NCBI RefSeq assembly: GCF_019431045.1
Contig: NZ_JAHXPT010000019.1
Location: 1-40,409 of the forward strand
Source: Clostridium weizhouense
Lineage (GTDB): Bacteria; Bacillota; Clostridia; Clostridiales; Clostridiaceae
DNA length: 40,409 nucleotides
Direction of reading: 5' to 3'
Part shown: in pieces, positions 1 to 10,817 of the stretch
Layout: each line of letters opens with the position of its first letter
Numbering within the stretch: position 1 is the stretch's first letter
Program-made: the position numbers and the translations under genes
Notes under the pieces: generated by a model
The model's database searches: none
Seen by the model: only the letters and a program-made list of their open reading frames with translations
Told to the model about the DNA's origin: nothing

Positions 1-18
1 GATCAAACTCTCATAAAA
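1..18 (-). rRNA. 16S rRNA, 5' end only (partial)
   Basis: Read on the minus strand, the first 18 bases end in GAGAGTTTGATC, the invariant start of bacterial 16S rRNA. The visible length equals positions 1-18 of the E. coli molecule. The rest of the gene lies beyond the window edge. It follows gyrA on the same strand, so an rRNA operon sits directly downstream of the gyrase genes and is transcribed away from oriC. A consensus promoter and a rrn-type leader lie upstream. Confidence 0.9.
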
Positions 19-83
19 AAGTTTAATCTTAGCTTACTTTTCAAAAAGAATTGCTGGTTTACTTAAATGTATTTTATATATTC

Positions 84-102
84 TGTTCAATTTTCAAAGA
101 CC
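84..102 (-). promoter_or_regulatory. rRNA leader element, boxA/nut-like
   Basis: On the minus strand this reads GGTCTTTGAAAATTGAACA, between the rrn promoter and the 16S 5' end. Sequences of this form (TCTTTGAAAA.TGAACA) are common in Firmicute rRNA leaders and are thought to act in antitermination or 16S processing. The assignment is by resemblance and position. Confidence 0.55.
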
Positions 103-169
103 ATTTTCTTTCGCTTCAACTTTCGTTGTCAGCTTTTGTTTTAAGTTGTCACCCTCAAGCGACTTCCTT

Positions 170-198
170 AGTATATCACTTGATTTTTATTTTGTCAA
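170..198 (-). promoter_or_regulatory. rRNA operon promoter
   Basis: On the minus strand the -35 is TTGACA (193-198) and the -10 is TATACT (170-175), with a 17-bp spacer. It precedes the 16S start by about 150 nt, a normal rrn leader length. The AT-rich run just upstream (about 199-235) could be an UP element. The -35 is perfect and the -10 has one mismatch. Confidence 0.85.
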
Positions 199-492
199 CA
201 AGTTTTTTTGAAAATTTCAAATTTCATTTTGAACATTTTCTTTTACTTGCTTGCTGAAAAATTACCTCAGCGACGTATTTTATCTTAACATAATCTAAAA
301 CTCATTCTTATAATAAATATATTGTTATATTGTATATATATAATAATATCTTCAAATTTCTATAAAATACTCTTAAATACTTATAATGATACTCCAGGTT
401 CATAGTACATTGAAAATAGTATGAAACGCTATTAAAATACCAACATAATCAATTCATTACCTCTAAAATTTGAAATACTTAATCATTAAACT

Positions 493-534
493 CTATAAAA
501 AAACCATGAAGTACTAATAAAGTCTTCATGGTTT
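493..534 (-). terminator. terminator after gyrA
   Basis: A perfect 11-bp inverted repeat (arms 501-511 and 524-534, AAACCATGAAG/CTTCATGGTTT) has a 12-nt loop. On the minus strand it is followed by a run of seven T (494-500 region). It lies 42 nt past the gyrA stop and separates gyrA from the rRNA operon. Between it and the rrn promoter (about 199-492) I see only AT-rich sequence and no gene. Confidence 0.85.
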
Positions 535-575
535 CTTCTATTATTTATTATCTTACATATATAGATATATTAATC

Positions 576-3113
576 TTATTCTGATTTATTATTCATATCC
601 TCCATAGCTTTATTTACTAATTCATCTAAACTATTATCTGGATTTTTTTGTTCTATATCATTTTCTATAATTTCTTCAGAATCATCTTCTTTATCATCAC
701 TTAGTATTTTTGCTATCGCTACTACTTTTTCTTCATCATTAGTTCTCATTAATGTTACACCCATCGCAGCTCTACTTGTTGTGGATATATCTGATACATT
801 AATTCTAATCGCAACTCCATTTGTATTTATAAGCATTAATTCATCATCTTCTTTACAAATTGTTGCTGCGACTAATTTACCTGTTTTTTCGCTAATTTTG
901 TATGTTATTAATCCAACTCCACCACGGTTTTGGATTTTATATTCACTAATAGGAGTTCTTTTTCCAAATCCATTTTCACTAATTACTAATAGATCTTCTC
1001 CATCAACTGCTATATCCATACATACTGCTATATCATCATTTTTTAAATTAATTGCTTTAACACCTGATGCATTTCTTCCCATAGGTCTGACATCTTTCTC
1101 ATTAAATCTTACTGCATATCCATTTTGGGTAACAACCATCATATTTGCATCACCATAAGTTATTTTAACTCTTAATAGCTCATCTCCATCTCTTAAATTT
1201 ATTGCTATTAATCCATTTTTTCTTAAGTTTTTAAATTCACTTAAGTGTGTCTTTTTAACAATTCCTTGTTTTGTTCCCATAAATAAGAATCCATCTTTAC
1301 GTTTATCGGTTACTGTTAATACTGTTTGTATTCTTTCATCTGGCTCAATAGGTATTAAATTAATTATATTAGTTCCCTTTGCCTGTCTTCCTGCGTCAGG
1401 TATTTCATATGCCCTTAATTTATATACTCTACCCTTATTCGTAAAGAATAACACATCAGAATGAGTAGATGTTATCATTATATGATCAACAAGATCATCT
1501 TCTTTAGTTGTCATTGCCTGGATCCCTCTTCCCCCTCTTCTTTGGGCTGAATAGACATCCGCTGAAATTCTTTTAATATATCCTGAATTAGTTAATGTAA
1601 TAACAACATCTTCTTCTTGTATAAGATCCTCAATGTCTATTTCATTAACAACTTTTTCAATTTGACTTCTTCTTTCATCTCCATATTTAGCTCTTATTCC
1701 TAAAAGTTCGTCTTTTATAACTCCTAATAACTTTTCTTCACTAGACAATATGGATCTTAAGTATTCCATTTGTTTCATTAATTCGGAATATTCTTCTTCA
1801 ATTTTTCCTCTTTCTAATCCAGTTAATCTTCTTAATCTCATTTCTAAAATTGCCTGACATTGCTTTTCTGTAAGATTAAATTCTTCCATCAATGTATTTT
1901 TAGCAATTTCACTTGTAGCAGAACTTCTGATTATGGTAATTACTCTATCTATATTATCTAATGCAATCCTTAAACCTTCTAATATATGAGCTCTTGCTTC
2001 TGCTTTATTTAATTCAAATACAGTTCTTCTTGTTACAACTTCCTTTTGGAAATCTATATAATGAGTTAATACTTGTTTTAAGTTTAATACTTTTGTTTCA
2101 TTATTCACTAATGCTAACATAATTACTCCAAAAGTATCTTGAAGTTTTGTATGCTTATATAATAAGTTTAATATTATATTAGGATTAACATCTTTTTTTA
2201 GTTCAATTACTATTCTCATACCTTCTCTATCAGATTCATCTCTTAAATCAGATATTCCAGTAATCTTTTTATCTTTTACTAAATCAGCAATATTTTCTAT
2301 AAGTTTAGCTTTATTTACTTGATAAGGTATTTCAGTAACTATAATTTTATGTCTTCCATTATTTTCTTCTATTTCAGTTTTAGCTCTAACTACAATTTTT
2401 CCTCTTCCAGTTTCATAAGCTGCTCTTATACCAGCACTTCCCATAATCATAGCTCCAGTAGGAAAATCTGGACCTTTAATTTTCGTCATAAGTTCTAATA
2501 CTGTTGCTTCTGGATTATCAATAAGCATTACAGTACCATCTATTACTTCACATAAATTATGTGGTGGTATATTAGTAGCCATACCAACCGCAATACCAGA
2601 TGATCCATTCACTAGAAGATTAGGGAATCTAGATGGTAATACTGTTGGTTCTTCTTCCTCACCATCAAAGTTAGGCATAAAGTCAACTGTATTTTTATTT
2701 ATATCTCTTAACATTTCAACTGATATCTTATTCATTTTAGCTTCTGTATATCTCATGGCAGCAGCGCTATCACCATCTACTGATCCAAAGTTACCATGAC
2801 CGTCTACTAACATATATCTCATTGAAAAATCTTGTGCCATTCTAACTAAAGCATCATAAACAGAACTATCTCCATGTGGATGATATTTACCTAAAACGTC
2901 TCCGACTATTCTAGCACATTTTCTATATCCTTTTTCCGGAGATAAACCTAAAACTTGCATAGAATATAATATTCTTCTGTGTACTGGCTTTAATCCATCT
3001 CTAACATCTGGCAATGCACGCCCTACTATTACACTCATAGCATAATCTATGTAGCATTTTTTCATTTCATTTTTTATATCTACAGGTATAATTTTTCCCT
3101 CATTGAATTCCAT
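576..3113 (-). CDS. gyrA: DNA gyrase subunit A
   Basis: An 845-residue GyrA, the DNA breakage-reunion subunit of the A2B2 gyrase that introduces negative supercoils. The catalytic tyrosine is Y122 in AAMRYTEAK. The GyrA-box QRRGGRG at about 524-530 separates it from ParC and marks the DNA-wrapping C-terminal domain. The quinolone-resistance region reads HGDSSVYD with S83 and D87 (E. coli numbering falls in register), the susceptible-type residues. The tail is acidic. I chose ATG at 3113 over the in-frame GTG at 3122 because that GTG is part of the Shine-Dalgarno GAGGTG, 6 nt upstream. It lies 22 nt after gyrB, in one operon, ending at a strong terminator. Confidence 0.97.
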   Translation of the reverse strand: MEFNEGKIIPVDIKNEMKKCYIDYAMSVIVGRALPDVRDGLKPVHRRILYSMQVLGLSPEKGYRKCARIVGDVLGKYHPHGDSSVYDALVRMAQDFSMRYMLVDGHGNFGSVDGDSAAAMRYTEAKMNKISVEMLRDINKNTVDFMPNFDGEEEEPTVLPSRFPNLLVNGSSGIAVGMATNIPPHNLCEVIDGTVMLIDNPEATVLELMTKIKGPDFPTGAMIMGSAGIRAAYETGRGKIVVRAKTEIEENNGRHKIIVTEIPYQVNKAKLIENIADLVKDKKITGISDLRDESDREGMRIVIELKKDVNPNIILNLLYKHTKLQDTFGVIMLALVNNETKVLNLKQVLTHYIDFQKEVVTRRTVFELNKAEARAHILEGLRIALDNIDRVITIIRSSATSEIAKNTLMEEFNLTEKQCQAILEMRLRRLTGLERGKIEEEYSELMKQMEYLRSILSSEEKLLGVIKDELLGIRAKYGDERRSQIEKVVNEIDIEDLIQEEDVVITLTNSGYIKRISADVYSAQRRGGRGIQAMTTKEDDLVDHIMITSTHSDVLFFTNKGRVYKLRAYEIPDAGRQAKGTNIINLIPIEPDERIQTVLTVTDKRKDGFLFMGTKQGIVKKTHLSEFKNLRKNGLIAINLRDGDELLRVKITYGDANMMVVTQNGYAVRFNEKDVRPMGRNASGVKAINLKNDDIAVCMDIAVDGEDLLVISENGFGKRTPISEYKIQNRGGVGLITYKISEKTGKLVAATICKEDDELMLINTNGVAIRINVSDISTTSRAAMGVTLMRTNDEEKVVAIAKILSDDKEDDSEEIIENDIEQKNPDNSLDELVNKAMEDMNNKSE

Positions 3114-3135
3114 GTACTTCACCTCATATTCAGTA

Positions 3136-5055
<1,920 letters not shown>

Positions 5056-5091
5056 CTAAATTTAATAAATATTTAAAACTAATAATATTAT

Positions 5092-5352
5092 TTAATAATT
5101 ATATTCTATATCAGTTCTTTTAGTTAATGTTGCTGATGATATTGGTGAAAGGTATATCTTACTCATTTTATTAACTTCCGCAATAACAAAAGATTTAGGT
5201 TTTTCTTCTGTTATTCTTTCTACAAAACCATCTTCTTCTGCCATTCTTAAAAATTGTATAGTATCTGAACTATACATTGAATTTTCTAAATTAAATATTC
5301 CTATAATATCTTTTATCGGCACTACAACATTTTCTCCTAAATGCAAAAACAC
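5092..5352 (-). CDS. remB: RemB-like extracellular matrix regulator (DUF370)
   Basis: An 86-residue protein matching the short DUF370/RemB family found between recF and gyrB in Firmicutes. It has the N-terminal MFLHLGENVVVPIKDIIGIF pattern and the PKSFVIA and SPISSATLTKR segments. RemA/RemB proteins of Bacillus act in control of biofilm matrix genes; the role in clostridia is not shown by sequence. The start is GTG (5352) with GGAGG 8 nt upstream. An ATG lying between them is out of frame. The C-terminus is slightly longer than the Bacillus protein. Family and synteny are certain; function is inferred. Confidence 0.85.
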   Translation of the reverse strand: MFLHLGENVVVPIKDIIGIFNLENSMYSSDTIQFLRMAEEDGFVERITEEKPKSFVIAEVNKMSKIYLSPISSATLTKRTDIEYNY

Positions 5353-5366
5353 TAAGCATGCCTCCT

Positions 5367-6452
5367 TTAATTAACTATTTCTCCGTTATATATCTCGAAT
5401 ATTTTAGATGTATTATCTAAATAATCCTCCAGATCACTAATACCTGTACAAGTTATCACGGTTTGTATATCATTAATAGTACTTAATATATACCTTTTTC
5501 TATTTATATCAAGTTCAGATAAAACATCATCTAATAATAAAATAGGGTATTCATCAGTTATTTCTTTAATAATTTTAAGAGAAGAAAACTTCATTGTTAA
5601 AACAGATGTTCTTTGTTGTCCCTGTGATCCAAAGCTTTTTACATCTACATCATTTATTAAAACATGAAAATCATCTCTATGTGGTCCTATTGAAGTTAAA
5701 CCCTTTTCCCTATCTTTTTTAAGATTGTCTTTTAATTTTTTTAGAAAAATATTTTTAAAATCATTTGTATATTTAATTATGGAATCATATTTAAATTCTA
5801 TTTTTTCTTTCCCAGAAGTTATATCATTGTGTATTTTATATCCATAATAGTTTATTTTATCTATATATTCTAACCTCTTTTTAATAATATAATCAGCATA
5901 TTCCACTAATTGTAAATCATATATATCTAAAATATCCTTATTGAAATTTTTTGATTTTAAAATTATATTTCTTTCATTCAATATTTTATTATATTGAACT
6001 AAGCTAAAATAATATTTTTTATTTATTTGGGATAATTCCATATCTAAAAATTTTCTTCTTATTTTTGGAGACTCTTTTACAATTTTTAAATCTTCTGGAG
6101 AAAACATAACTACATTAAATGTTCCAAAAAGCTCTGCTATTTTATTTATTTTTATAGAATTTACTTTTATAGCTTTTTTTCCATCTCTTAATATTTTTAT
6201 ATCTATTTTCTTATCTAATCTATTTTTTCCTATAAGCAAACTTATATATGCCTCATTATTATCCCATCTTATTAAATCTTTATCTTTTGAAGTTCTATGA
6301 GATTTAGAAAATGCACAATAATAAATAGCTTCTAAAATATTAGTTTTACCTTGAGCATTATTACCTATGAACACATTAACATTTTTACTTAAATTTATTT
6401 CTAGCTGTTTATAATTCCTATAATTAGCTAACATTATTGTCTTAATATACAT
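5367..6452 (-). CDS. recF: DNA replication and repair protein RecF
   Basis: A 361-residue SMC-like ATPase that binds gapped DNA and helps RecOR load RecA. The Walker A is GNNAQGKT (30-37), the ABC signature region is SFGSQGQQR, and the Walker B is ILLLDDVLSELD near the C-terminus. I set the start at ATG 6452 (MYIKTIMLANYRNY, as in other RecF proteins), with AGGTG 7 nt upstream. The frame is open 14 codons further upstream but that stretch has no homology. It sits between yaaA and remB in the conserved origin order and is followed by remB after 14 nt. Confidence 0.95.
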   Translation of the reverse strand: MYIKTIMLANYRNYKQLEINLSKNVNVFIGNNAQGKTNILEAIYYCAFSKSHRTSKDKDLIRWDNNEAYISLLIGKNRLDKKIDIKILRDGKKAIKVNSIKINKIAELFGTFNVVMFSPEDLKIVKESPKIRRKFLDMELSQINKKYYFSLVQYNKILNERNIILKSKNFNKDILDIYDLQLVEYADYIIKKRLEYIDKINYYGYKIHNDITSGKEKIEFKYDSIIKYTNDFKNIFLKKLKDNLKKDREKGLTSIGPHRDDFHVLINDVDVKSFGSQGQQRTSVLTMKFSSLKIIKEITDEYPILLLDDVLSELDINRKRYILSTINDIQTVITCTGISDLEDYLDNTSKIFEIYNGEIVN

Positions 6453-6520
6453 AAAAATACACCTATTATTAATTATATCATAATAAAAAAGCAAGTGCTT
6501 GTTTATTAAAAATTAAATGT

Positions 6521-6727
6521 TTATACTATTTCAAATTTTTCATTTTCAAATTCTATAATATCACCTAATTTTAACTTTTTTCCTCTTTGTAAACAAACTT
6601 CACTATTAACTTTTACTAATCCATCTTGAATATACATTTTAGCTTCTGATCCTAATGAAGCTATACCACTCCATTTCAAAAATGCATCTAATTTTATAAA
6701 TTCTGTGCTTATTTCTACTTTATTCAT
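6521..6727 (-). CDS. yaaA: S4-domain RNA-binding protein YaaA
   Basis: A 68-residue protein made of a single S4 fold. It has LDAFLKWSGIASLGSEAK, the glycine turn in VKVNSEVCLQRGKKLKLGD and a basic surface. It is always found between dnaN and recF in Firmicutes. S4 domains bind structured RNA, and links to ribosome maturation have been proposed for this family; I see nothing further in the sequence. ATG start; 68 nt downstream lies recF. It is probably co-transcribed with dnaN. Confidence 0.85.
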   Translation of the reverse strand: MNKVEISTEFIKLDAFLKWSGIASLGSEAKMYIQDGLVKVNSEVCLQRGKKLKLGDIIEFENEKFEIV

Positions 6728-6765
6728 TTTTAATGCATAAATATTAATAAATATTTATATCCTCC

Positions 6766-7866
6766 CTATCTCATTAATCTTACTGGTAGTACTAAATATT
6801 TGGAATTTTCACTGTCTTTTTCTTTTATTACACATGGACTAATTCCTGAAGTCATTTCCATAATGACTTCTTCATCTTCCATATTTTTAAGAACATCTAA
6901 TAAATATCTTGAATTAAATGCAATTTGTATTTCATCTCCTTGCAATTTCAAAGAAACTTCTTCTCTCACTTTTCCCAATTGAGAATTAGATGTTATTACC
7001 AATGTATCTTCTGTAATATCTAACTTTATTAAATTGGTATTGCCATCTTTAGCCATAAGAGATGCTCTTTCAATACCATTTTGTAACTCTTGTCTATTAA
7101 TATTAACTAGTAATTTATGTTCTTGTGGTAACAATGAGTTATAATTTACAAATTTTCCATCTAATAATCTTGATATAATTTTAGTATTTTCTAAATTAAA
7201 TAATATATGATTATTAGTAAATGTTATATATACAGTTTTTTCATTGTCTTCTAATATTTTAGATACTTCGATTAATGTTTTACCAGGAATTACAACTTCA
7301 ATATCAATATCTGTATCTAAAAATTCACTTCTTACAGCTAATCTATATCCATCAAGTGCTACTAAATTTAAATTTTTATTTTTAACTTCAAATAGTATTC
7401 CTTGTAATATTGGTCTTGTTTCATCTTGAGCTATTGCAAAAGATGTTCCTTTAATCATGTTTTTAAGTATACTTTCGCTTACTTCAACTTTTAGATTTTC
7501 ATTTATATTAGGGAGTGAAGGATATTCACTTGCATTCATATATACAACGTTAAATATTGATTTTTCACAAGTAATTTGTATTGATTCATTCTCTATTGTT
7601 TCTATTTTTATATCAGAATTAGGAAGTTTTCTAATTATTTCTCCAAATATTTTAGCATCAATAACTATTTCACCATTTTCAATAACATCTGATTTTACTG
7701 TAGTTTGTATGCTAAGATCCATATCTGACCCTATTAATGTTAATTCACCATCTTTAGCATTTATATAAATACCATCTAGTATTTGCATTGTTGATTTTCC
7801 AGTAATTGCTTTTTGTACAATTGATATACCTTCTAGTAATTTATGTTTTTCACATATAAAAATCAT
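6766..7866 (-). CDS. dnaN: DNA polymerase III beta subunit (sliding clamp)
   Basis: A 366-residue sliding clamp of the usual length, with three repeated clamp domains. Family hallmarks include MQILDGIYINA near the start, the ETRPILQGILFE segment at the second domain boundary and a C-terminal YLVLPVRLMR that forms part of the partner-binding pocket. ATG start with AAGGAGG 9-10 nt upstream. The 262-nt gap to dnaA is not just a spacer: it holds the unwinding half of oriC. Confidence 0.96.
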   Translation of the reverse strand: MIFICEKHKLLEGISIVQKAITGKSTMQILDGIYINAKDGELTLIGSDMDLSIQTTVKSDVIENGEIVIDAKIFGEIIRKLPNSDIKIETIENESIQITCEKSIFNVVYMNASEYPSLPNINENLKVEVSESILKNMIKGTSFAIAQDETRPILQGILFEVKNKNLNLVALDGYRLAVRSEFLDTDIDIEVVIPGKTLIEVSKILEDNEKTVYITFTNNHILFNLENTKIISRLLDGKFVNYNSLLPQEHKLLVNINRQELQNGIERASLMAKDGNTNLIKLDITEDTLVITSNSQLGKVREEVSLKLQGDEIQIAFNSRYLLDVLKNMEDEEVIMEMTSGISPCVIKEKDSENSKYLVLPVRLMR

Positions 7867-7883
7867 TATAAACGTCCTCCTTA

Positions 7884-8095
7884 TTATTCACATGTAAGTA
7901 AAGATATAATTAGAATAGATATATATAAAATATATAGTAATAATAGTAGTAGGGAGTGTGAATATGTTGATAACACATTGTAATTAAGTATTACCAACAT
8001 ATTTTTATACAAAAATATTGTGGATAAGTCCGTAACAAATAGCTCATCTTATCCACAGTTTTCAACAGAAGATTAATATAATATTGTTATCCACA
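7884..8095. other. oriC, downstream DnaA-box cluster (incC-like)
   Basis: This dnaA-dnaN gap contains DnaA boxes in both orientations. They are TTATTCACA (7884-7892), TGTGAATAT (7957-7965, one mismatch), TGTTGATAA (7965-7973, one mismatch), TGTGGATAA (8019-8027), TTATCCACA (8049-8057) and TTATCCACA (8087-8095). The last three are perfect. Together with the cluster upstream of dnaA this gives the bipartite origin known from Bacillus subtilis. Box positions are seen directly; origin function is inferred from that model. Confidence 0.88.
7935..7973 (+). other. DnaA-trio / basal unwinding element of oriC
   Basis: Six consecutive triplets TAG TAA TAA TAG TAG TAG (7935-7952) are followed by a short GC patch GGAG (7953-7956) and then two overlapping DnaA boxes (7957-7965 and 7965-7973). 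An AT-only stretch (about 7911-7934) lies on the far side. This box / GC patch / TAG-TAA triplet order is the DnaA-trio arrangement described for the B. subtilis origin, where DnaA spreads from the boxes onto single-stranded triplets. Confidence 0.82.
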
Positions 8096-8128
8096 AGTTA
8101 TTCAATACTTATTATGTACATATGTTAA

Positions 8129-9502
8129 TTAATTTTGAGTAACTTTTTTGGTAATATCAGCAACTGTATGCTGTAAGCTCTCATCATTCTTTAGATTTTC
8201 AGAAATTTTTTCATAAGCGTGTATTACGGTTGTATGGTCTCTTCCTCCAAATTCTTCACCAATTTTAGGTAAAGACATATCAGTTAATTTTCTGGTTAAA
8301 TACATAGCTATTTGTCTAGGATAGGCTACATTTCTAGTTCTTCTTTGTGATTTTAAATCGTCTATTTTTAAATTAAAATAGTTGGCAACTATTTCTTGAA
8401 TAGAACCAATAGTTACATGTTTGCCTTGTTTTTTAGATATTATATCTTTTAAGGCTTCTGATGCTAAATCGACTGTAACTTCCCTATTTGTAAGGGATGA
8501 ATATGCGATTATTCTTATAAGTGCACCTTCTAATTCTCTAATATTAGATTTAATTTTTGTTGCTATATATCCCATAACTTCATTAGCTACATTTAAATTT
8601 TCAACATCAGCTTTCTTTTTAAGAATAGCCATTCTAGTTTCGAAATCTGGAACTTGAATGTCAGCAATTAACCCCCATTCGAATCTAGATCTAAGCCTAT
8701 CTTCTAATGTTGGAATTTCTTTTGGTGGACGATCTGATGATAATATTATTTGCTTATTAGCATCATGTAAAGCATTAAAAGTATGGAAAAATTCTTCTTG
8801 AGTACGTTCTTTACCAGCTATAAATTGTATATCATCTATAAGCAATACATCGACATTTCTATATTTATTTCTAAATTCTTCATTTTTATCATCTTTAATT
8901 GCATTAATTAGCTCATTTGTAAACTTTTCAGAAGATACGTAAACTACTTTTGCATTAGTATTATTTTGTAATATATAATGACCAATTGCATGCATTAAGT
9001 GAGTTTTACCAAGTCCTACTCCCCCATATATGAATAGAGGATTATAAGCTTTAGCTGGTGATTCAGCAACAGCTAAAGACGCAGCATGAGCAAATCTATT
9101 ACTATTACCTATTACAAATGAATTAAAAGTATATTTAGGATTTAAAGTTGAAGACATTTCATCATTAACGATAATAGTTTTTTTAGAGTTTGATTTCATT
9201 TTATTATTAACTTTTGTTTCATCATCGGTATAGTTATCTTCGCTTTCAAGATCAGAAGCTATAAGAAATTCAATTTCGTATAACTTTGAGCAAACTGCTT
9301 CTATAGAATTAGCAACTAAACTTTTATATCTTTTATCTAGAATATCTTTAGTAAAAGAGTTAGGAACGCTTATTTTTATACTTTTATCAGAAATAGAAAT
9401 AGGTTCACAGCTCTTTATCCAAGTATTAAAGCTGACTTCGCTCATTTCGCCTTTTATAATATTTAGGGTTTTTTCCCATAATTGTTTAAGGTCAGCATCC
9501 AT
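8129..9502 (-). CDS. dnaA: chromosomal replication initiator DnaA
   Basis: A 457-residue initiator with all four domains. Domain I is about 1-85, followed by a short charged linker (about 86-120). The AAA+ domain carries Walker A GGVGLGKT (160-167), Walker B LLIDD (220-224) and the sensor segment SSDRPP (255-260). The C-terminal DNA-binding domain carries the DnaA signature GRDHTTV (420-426). ATG start with GGAGG 7 nt upstream. DnaA-box clusters flank the gene on both sides, so it can both fire the origin and repress itself, as known for the family. Confidence 0.98.
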   Translation of the reverse strand: MDADLKQLWEKTLNIIKGEMSEVSFNTWIKSCEPISISDKSIKISVPNSFTKDILDKRYKSLVANSIEAVCSKLYEIEFLIASDLESEDNYTDDETKVNNKMKSNSKKTIIVNDEMSSTLNPKYTFNSFVIGNSNRFAHAASLAVAESPAKAYNPLFIYGGVGLGKTHLMHAIGHYILQNNTNAKVVYVSSEKFTNELINAIKDDKNEEFRNKYRNVDVLLIDDIQFIAGKERTQEEFFHTFNALHDANKQIILSSDRPPKEIPTLEDRLRSRFEWGLIADIQVPDFETRMAILKKKADVENLNVANEVMGYIATKIKSNIRELEGALIRIIAYSSLTNREVTVDLASEALKDIISKKQGKHVTIGSIQEIVANYFNLKIDDLKSQRRTRNVAYPRQIAMYLTRKLTDMSLPKIGEEFGGRDHTTVIHAYEKISENLKNDESLQHTVADITKKVTQN

Positions 9503-9620
9503 TTTTAATCCTCCAATATTATTTTAAGAAAAAATTTTTTTTATTTAAAATATAAATTATTAACAAGATATCAACAAAATAATACAGAATATATTTTAAT
9601 TGTTGACTAAGAGTATAAAG

Positions 9621-9925
9621 TTATACACATGTTGATAATTTATCTAAAAAATATATTATATAAAAAGTTATCAACAATAACAAATTTTAAGTATAAAAAC
9701 ATTATTAAAAGTAAATAATTTGGGATATAATAAGAAAATATATTATAACATTAATTAGGTTAAACTAAAAAATAAACAAGTTATGCACATATTTATCAAC
9801 AGCTGTGGATAAGTTTTATTGAAAATAAGTTATTCACAGTTATAATATTTATAATAACATAAGTAATTGTGCATATTCAATAAGTTATCCACAAAAATAT
9901 ATCCATAAAAATATAATTATCAACA
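9621..9925. other. oriC, upstream DnaA-box cluster (incA/B-like)
   Basis: About ten DnaA boxes lie between dnaA and rpmH. Matches to TTATNCACA are at 9621-9629, 9781-9789, 9804-9812 (reverse), 9830-9838 and 9885-9893. One-mismatch forms TTATCAACA are at 9630-9638 (reverse), 9668-9676, 9793-9801 and 9917-9925, and a one-mismatch TGTGCATAT is at 9868-9876. The densest stretch is 9781-9893. The whole 538-nt gap 9503-10040 contains no gene; besides the boxes it holds the rpmH promoter, and the dnaA promoter must also lie here but I cannot fix it. Confidence 0.9.
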
Positions 9926-9937
9926 ATTAGTATTATC

Positions 9938-9966
9938 TTGACAGAAAATTAGGTTATATATATAAT
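9938..9966 (+). promoter_or_regulatory. rpmH promoter
   Basis: TTGACA (9938-9943) and TATAAT (9961-9966) are both perfect consensus, with a 17-bp spacer, and read toward rpmH with a ~68-nt leader. A DnaA box (9917-9925) sits just upstream of the -35, so DnaA occupancy could affect it (inference). Confidence 0.9.
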
Positions 9967-10040
9967 AGAAAGGTAAAATTTAAAATCACAGAAAGTATAG
10001 TTATTACTATAAATAATAAATTTAAGGGGGTGCATTTATA

Positions 10041-10175
10041 ATGTTCATGACTTATCAACCAAAAAAGAGACAAAGAAAAAAGGAGCATGGCTTCAGAAAA
10101 AGAATGAGCACTCAATCAGGAAGAAACATTCTTAAGAATAGAAGACAAAAAGGAAGAAAAAAATTAACAGCATAA
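10041..10175 (+). CDS. rpmH: 50S ribosomal protein L34
   Basis: A 44-residue, extremely basic protein. It begins [18 protein letters not shown] and ends in GRKKLTA, the classical L34 pattern (HGFRKRM and RRQKGRK). It has the normal family length. An AGGGGGTG ribosome-binding site lies about 9 nt before the ATG. It is the first gene right of oriC, driven by a consensus promoter and followed by a small hairpin before rnpA. Confidence 0.97.
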   Translation: MFMTYQPKKRQRKKEHGFRKRMSTQSGRNILKNRRQKGRKKLTA

Positions 10176-10199
10176 GGGCCGCATTAAGTGGCCTTTTTT
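10174..10199 (+). terminator. hairpin with T-run between rpmH and rnpA
   Basis: GGCC...GGCC arms with extra A-T pairs around a 9-nt loop are followed by TTTTTT. It looks like a weak intrinsic terminator or attenuator. It would let L34 be made in large excess over RnpA from one promoter, as is typical of this gene pair. Confidence 0.6.
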
Positions 10200-10235
10200 C
10201 TGCAAATGCAGGAAAAAAGGAGTATAGAAATACCT

Positions 10236-10613
10236 ATGATTTATAGATTAAAAAAAAATATAGAGTTTATAATTGTATATAAAAGAGGAAAGTCATTTGC
10301 TAATCATAACTTAGTTATGTATGCTTTAAAAAATAAAAGAAATAAAGATAAAAATGGCGTATTATATAGTAAAGTAGGGATTTCTGTAAGCAAGAAAGTT
10401 GGAAACAGTGTTGTTAGAAGTAGATGTAAGAGATTAATAAGTGAAAGTTTTAGATTAAATTATGACAATATAATAAAAGGATATGATTATGTTTTTATAG
10501 CACGAAATCCTATGAAAGATAAAAATTATTTTGAGACCGAAAAGGCGATGAAGAATTTACTTAAAAAGGCAGGATTATATTTAGATGAAGAAGTTATTAA
10601 TAAATCTAATTAA
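10236..10613 (+). CDS. rnpA: ribonuclease P protein component
   Basis: A 125-residue protein cofactor of RNase P, which helps the catalytic RNA bind pre-tRNA leaders. The conserved basic RNR-type helix appears as [18 protein letters not shown], and the [14 protein letters not shown] strand precedes it. The start ATG (10236, [11 protein letters not shown]) matches family N-termini. The only AGGAG lies about 13 nt upstream, which is far, so translation is probably weak. The frame is open further upstream through the terminator hairpin and that part is not coding. It overlaps yidD by 29 nt. Confidence 0.93.
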   Translation: MIYRLKKNIEFIIVYKRGKSFANHNLVMYALKNKRNKDKNGVLYSKVGISVSKKVGNSVVRSRCKRLISESFRLNYDNIIKGYDYVFIARNPMKDKNYFETEKAMKNLLKKAGLYLDEEVINKSN

Positions 10614-10794
10614 ATTCTATAGGGTATATATTTCACCTAGAAAAAACCCATGCTGTAGATTTACGCCAACTTGCTCACAGTATGCCTTAGATGCTATAGA
10701 AAAATATGGTGCTGTTAAGGGGAGCTTAATGGCACTTTATAGAATTCTAAGGTGTAATCCTTTTTGTAAAGGTGGTTATGATCCCGTAAAGTAA
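10585..10794 (+). CDS. yidD: membrane protein insertion efficiency factor YidD
   Basis: A 69-residue YidD protein. It has an N-terminal amphipathic/hydrophobic segment ([15 protein letters not shown]) and then the diagnostic cysteine motif [12 protein letters not shown], followed by [16 protein letters not shown]. The family sits at the inner face of the membrane and assists YidC-dependent insertion. It starts inside the 3' end of rnpA, suggesting translational coupling, and is followed by yidC after 23 nt, fitting a common pathway. Confidence 0.93.
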   Translation: MKKLLINLIKFYRVYISPRKNPCCRFTPTCSQYALDAIEKYGAVKGSLMALYRILRCNPFCKGGYDPVK

Positions 10795-10817
10795 CATATT
10801 AGGAGGTACAGATTTTA

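Noticed and set aside
51..257. Open frame of 68 residues on the plus strand
   Set aside because: It lies antisense across the rRNA leader and promoter, has no ribosome-binding site and no family match.
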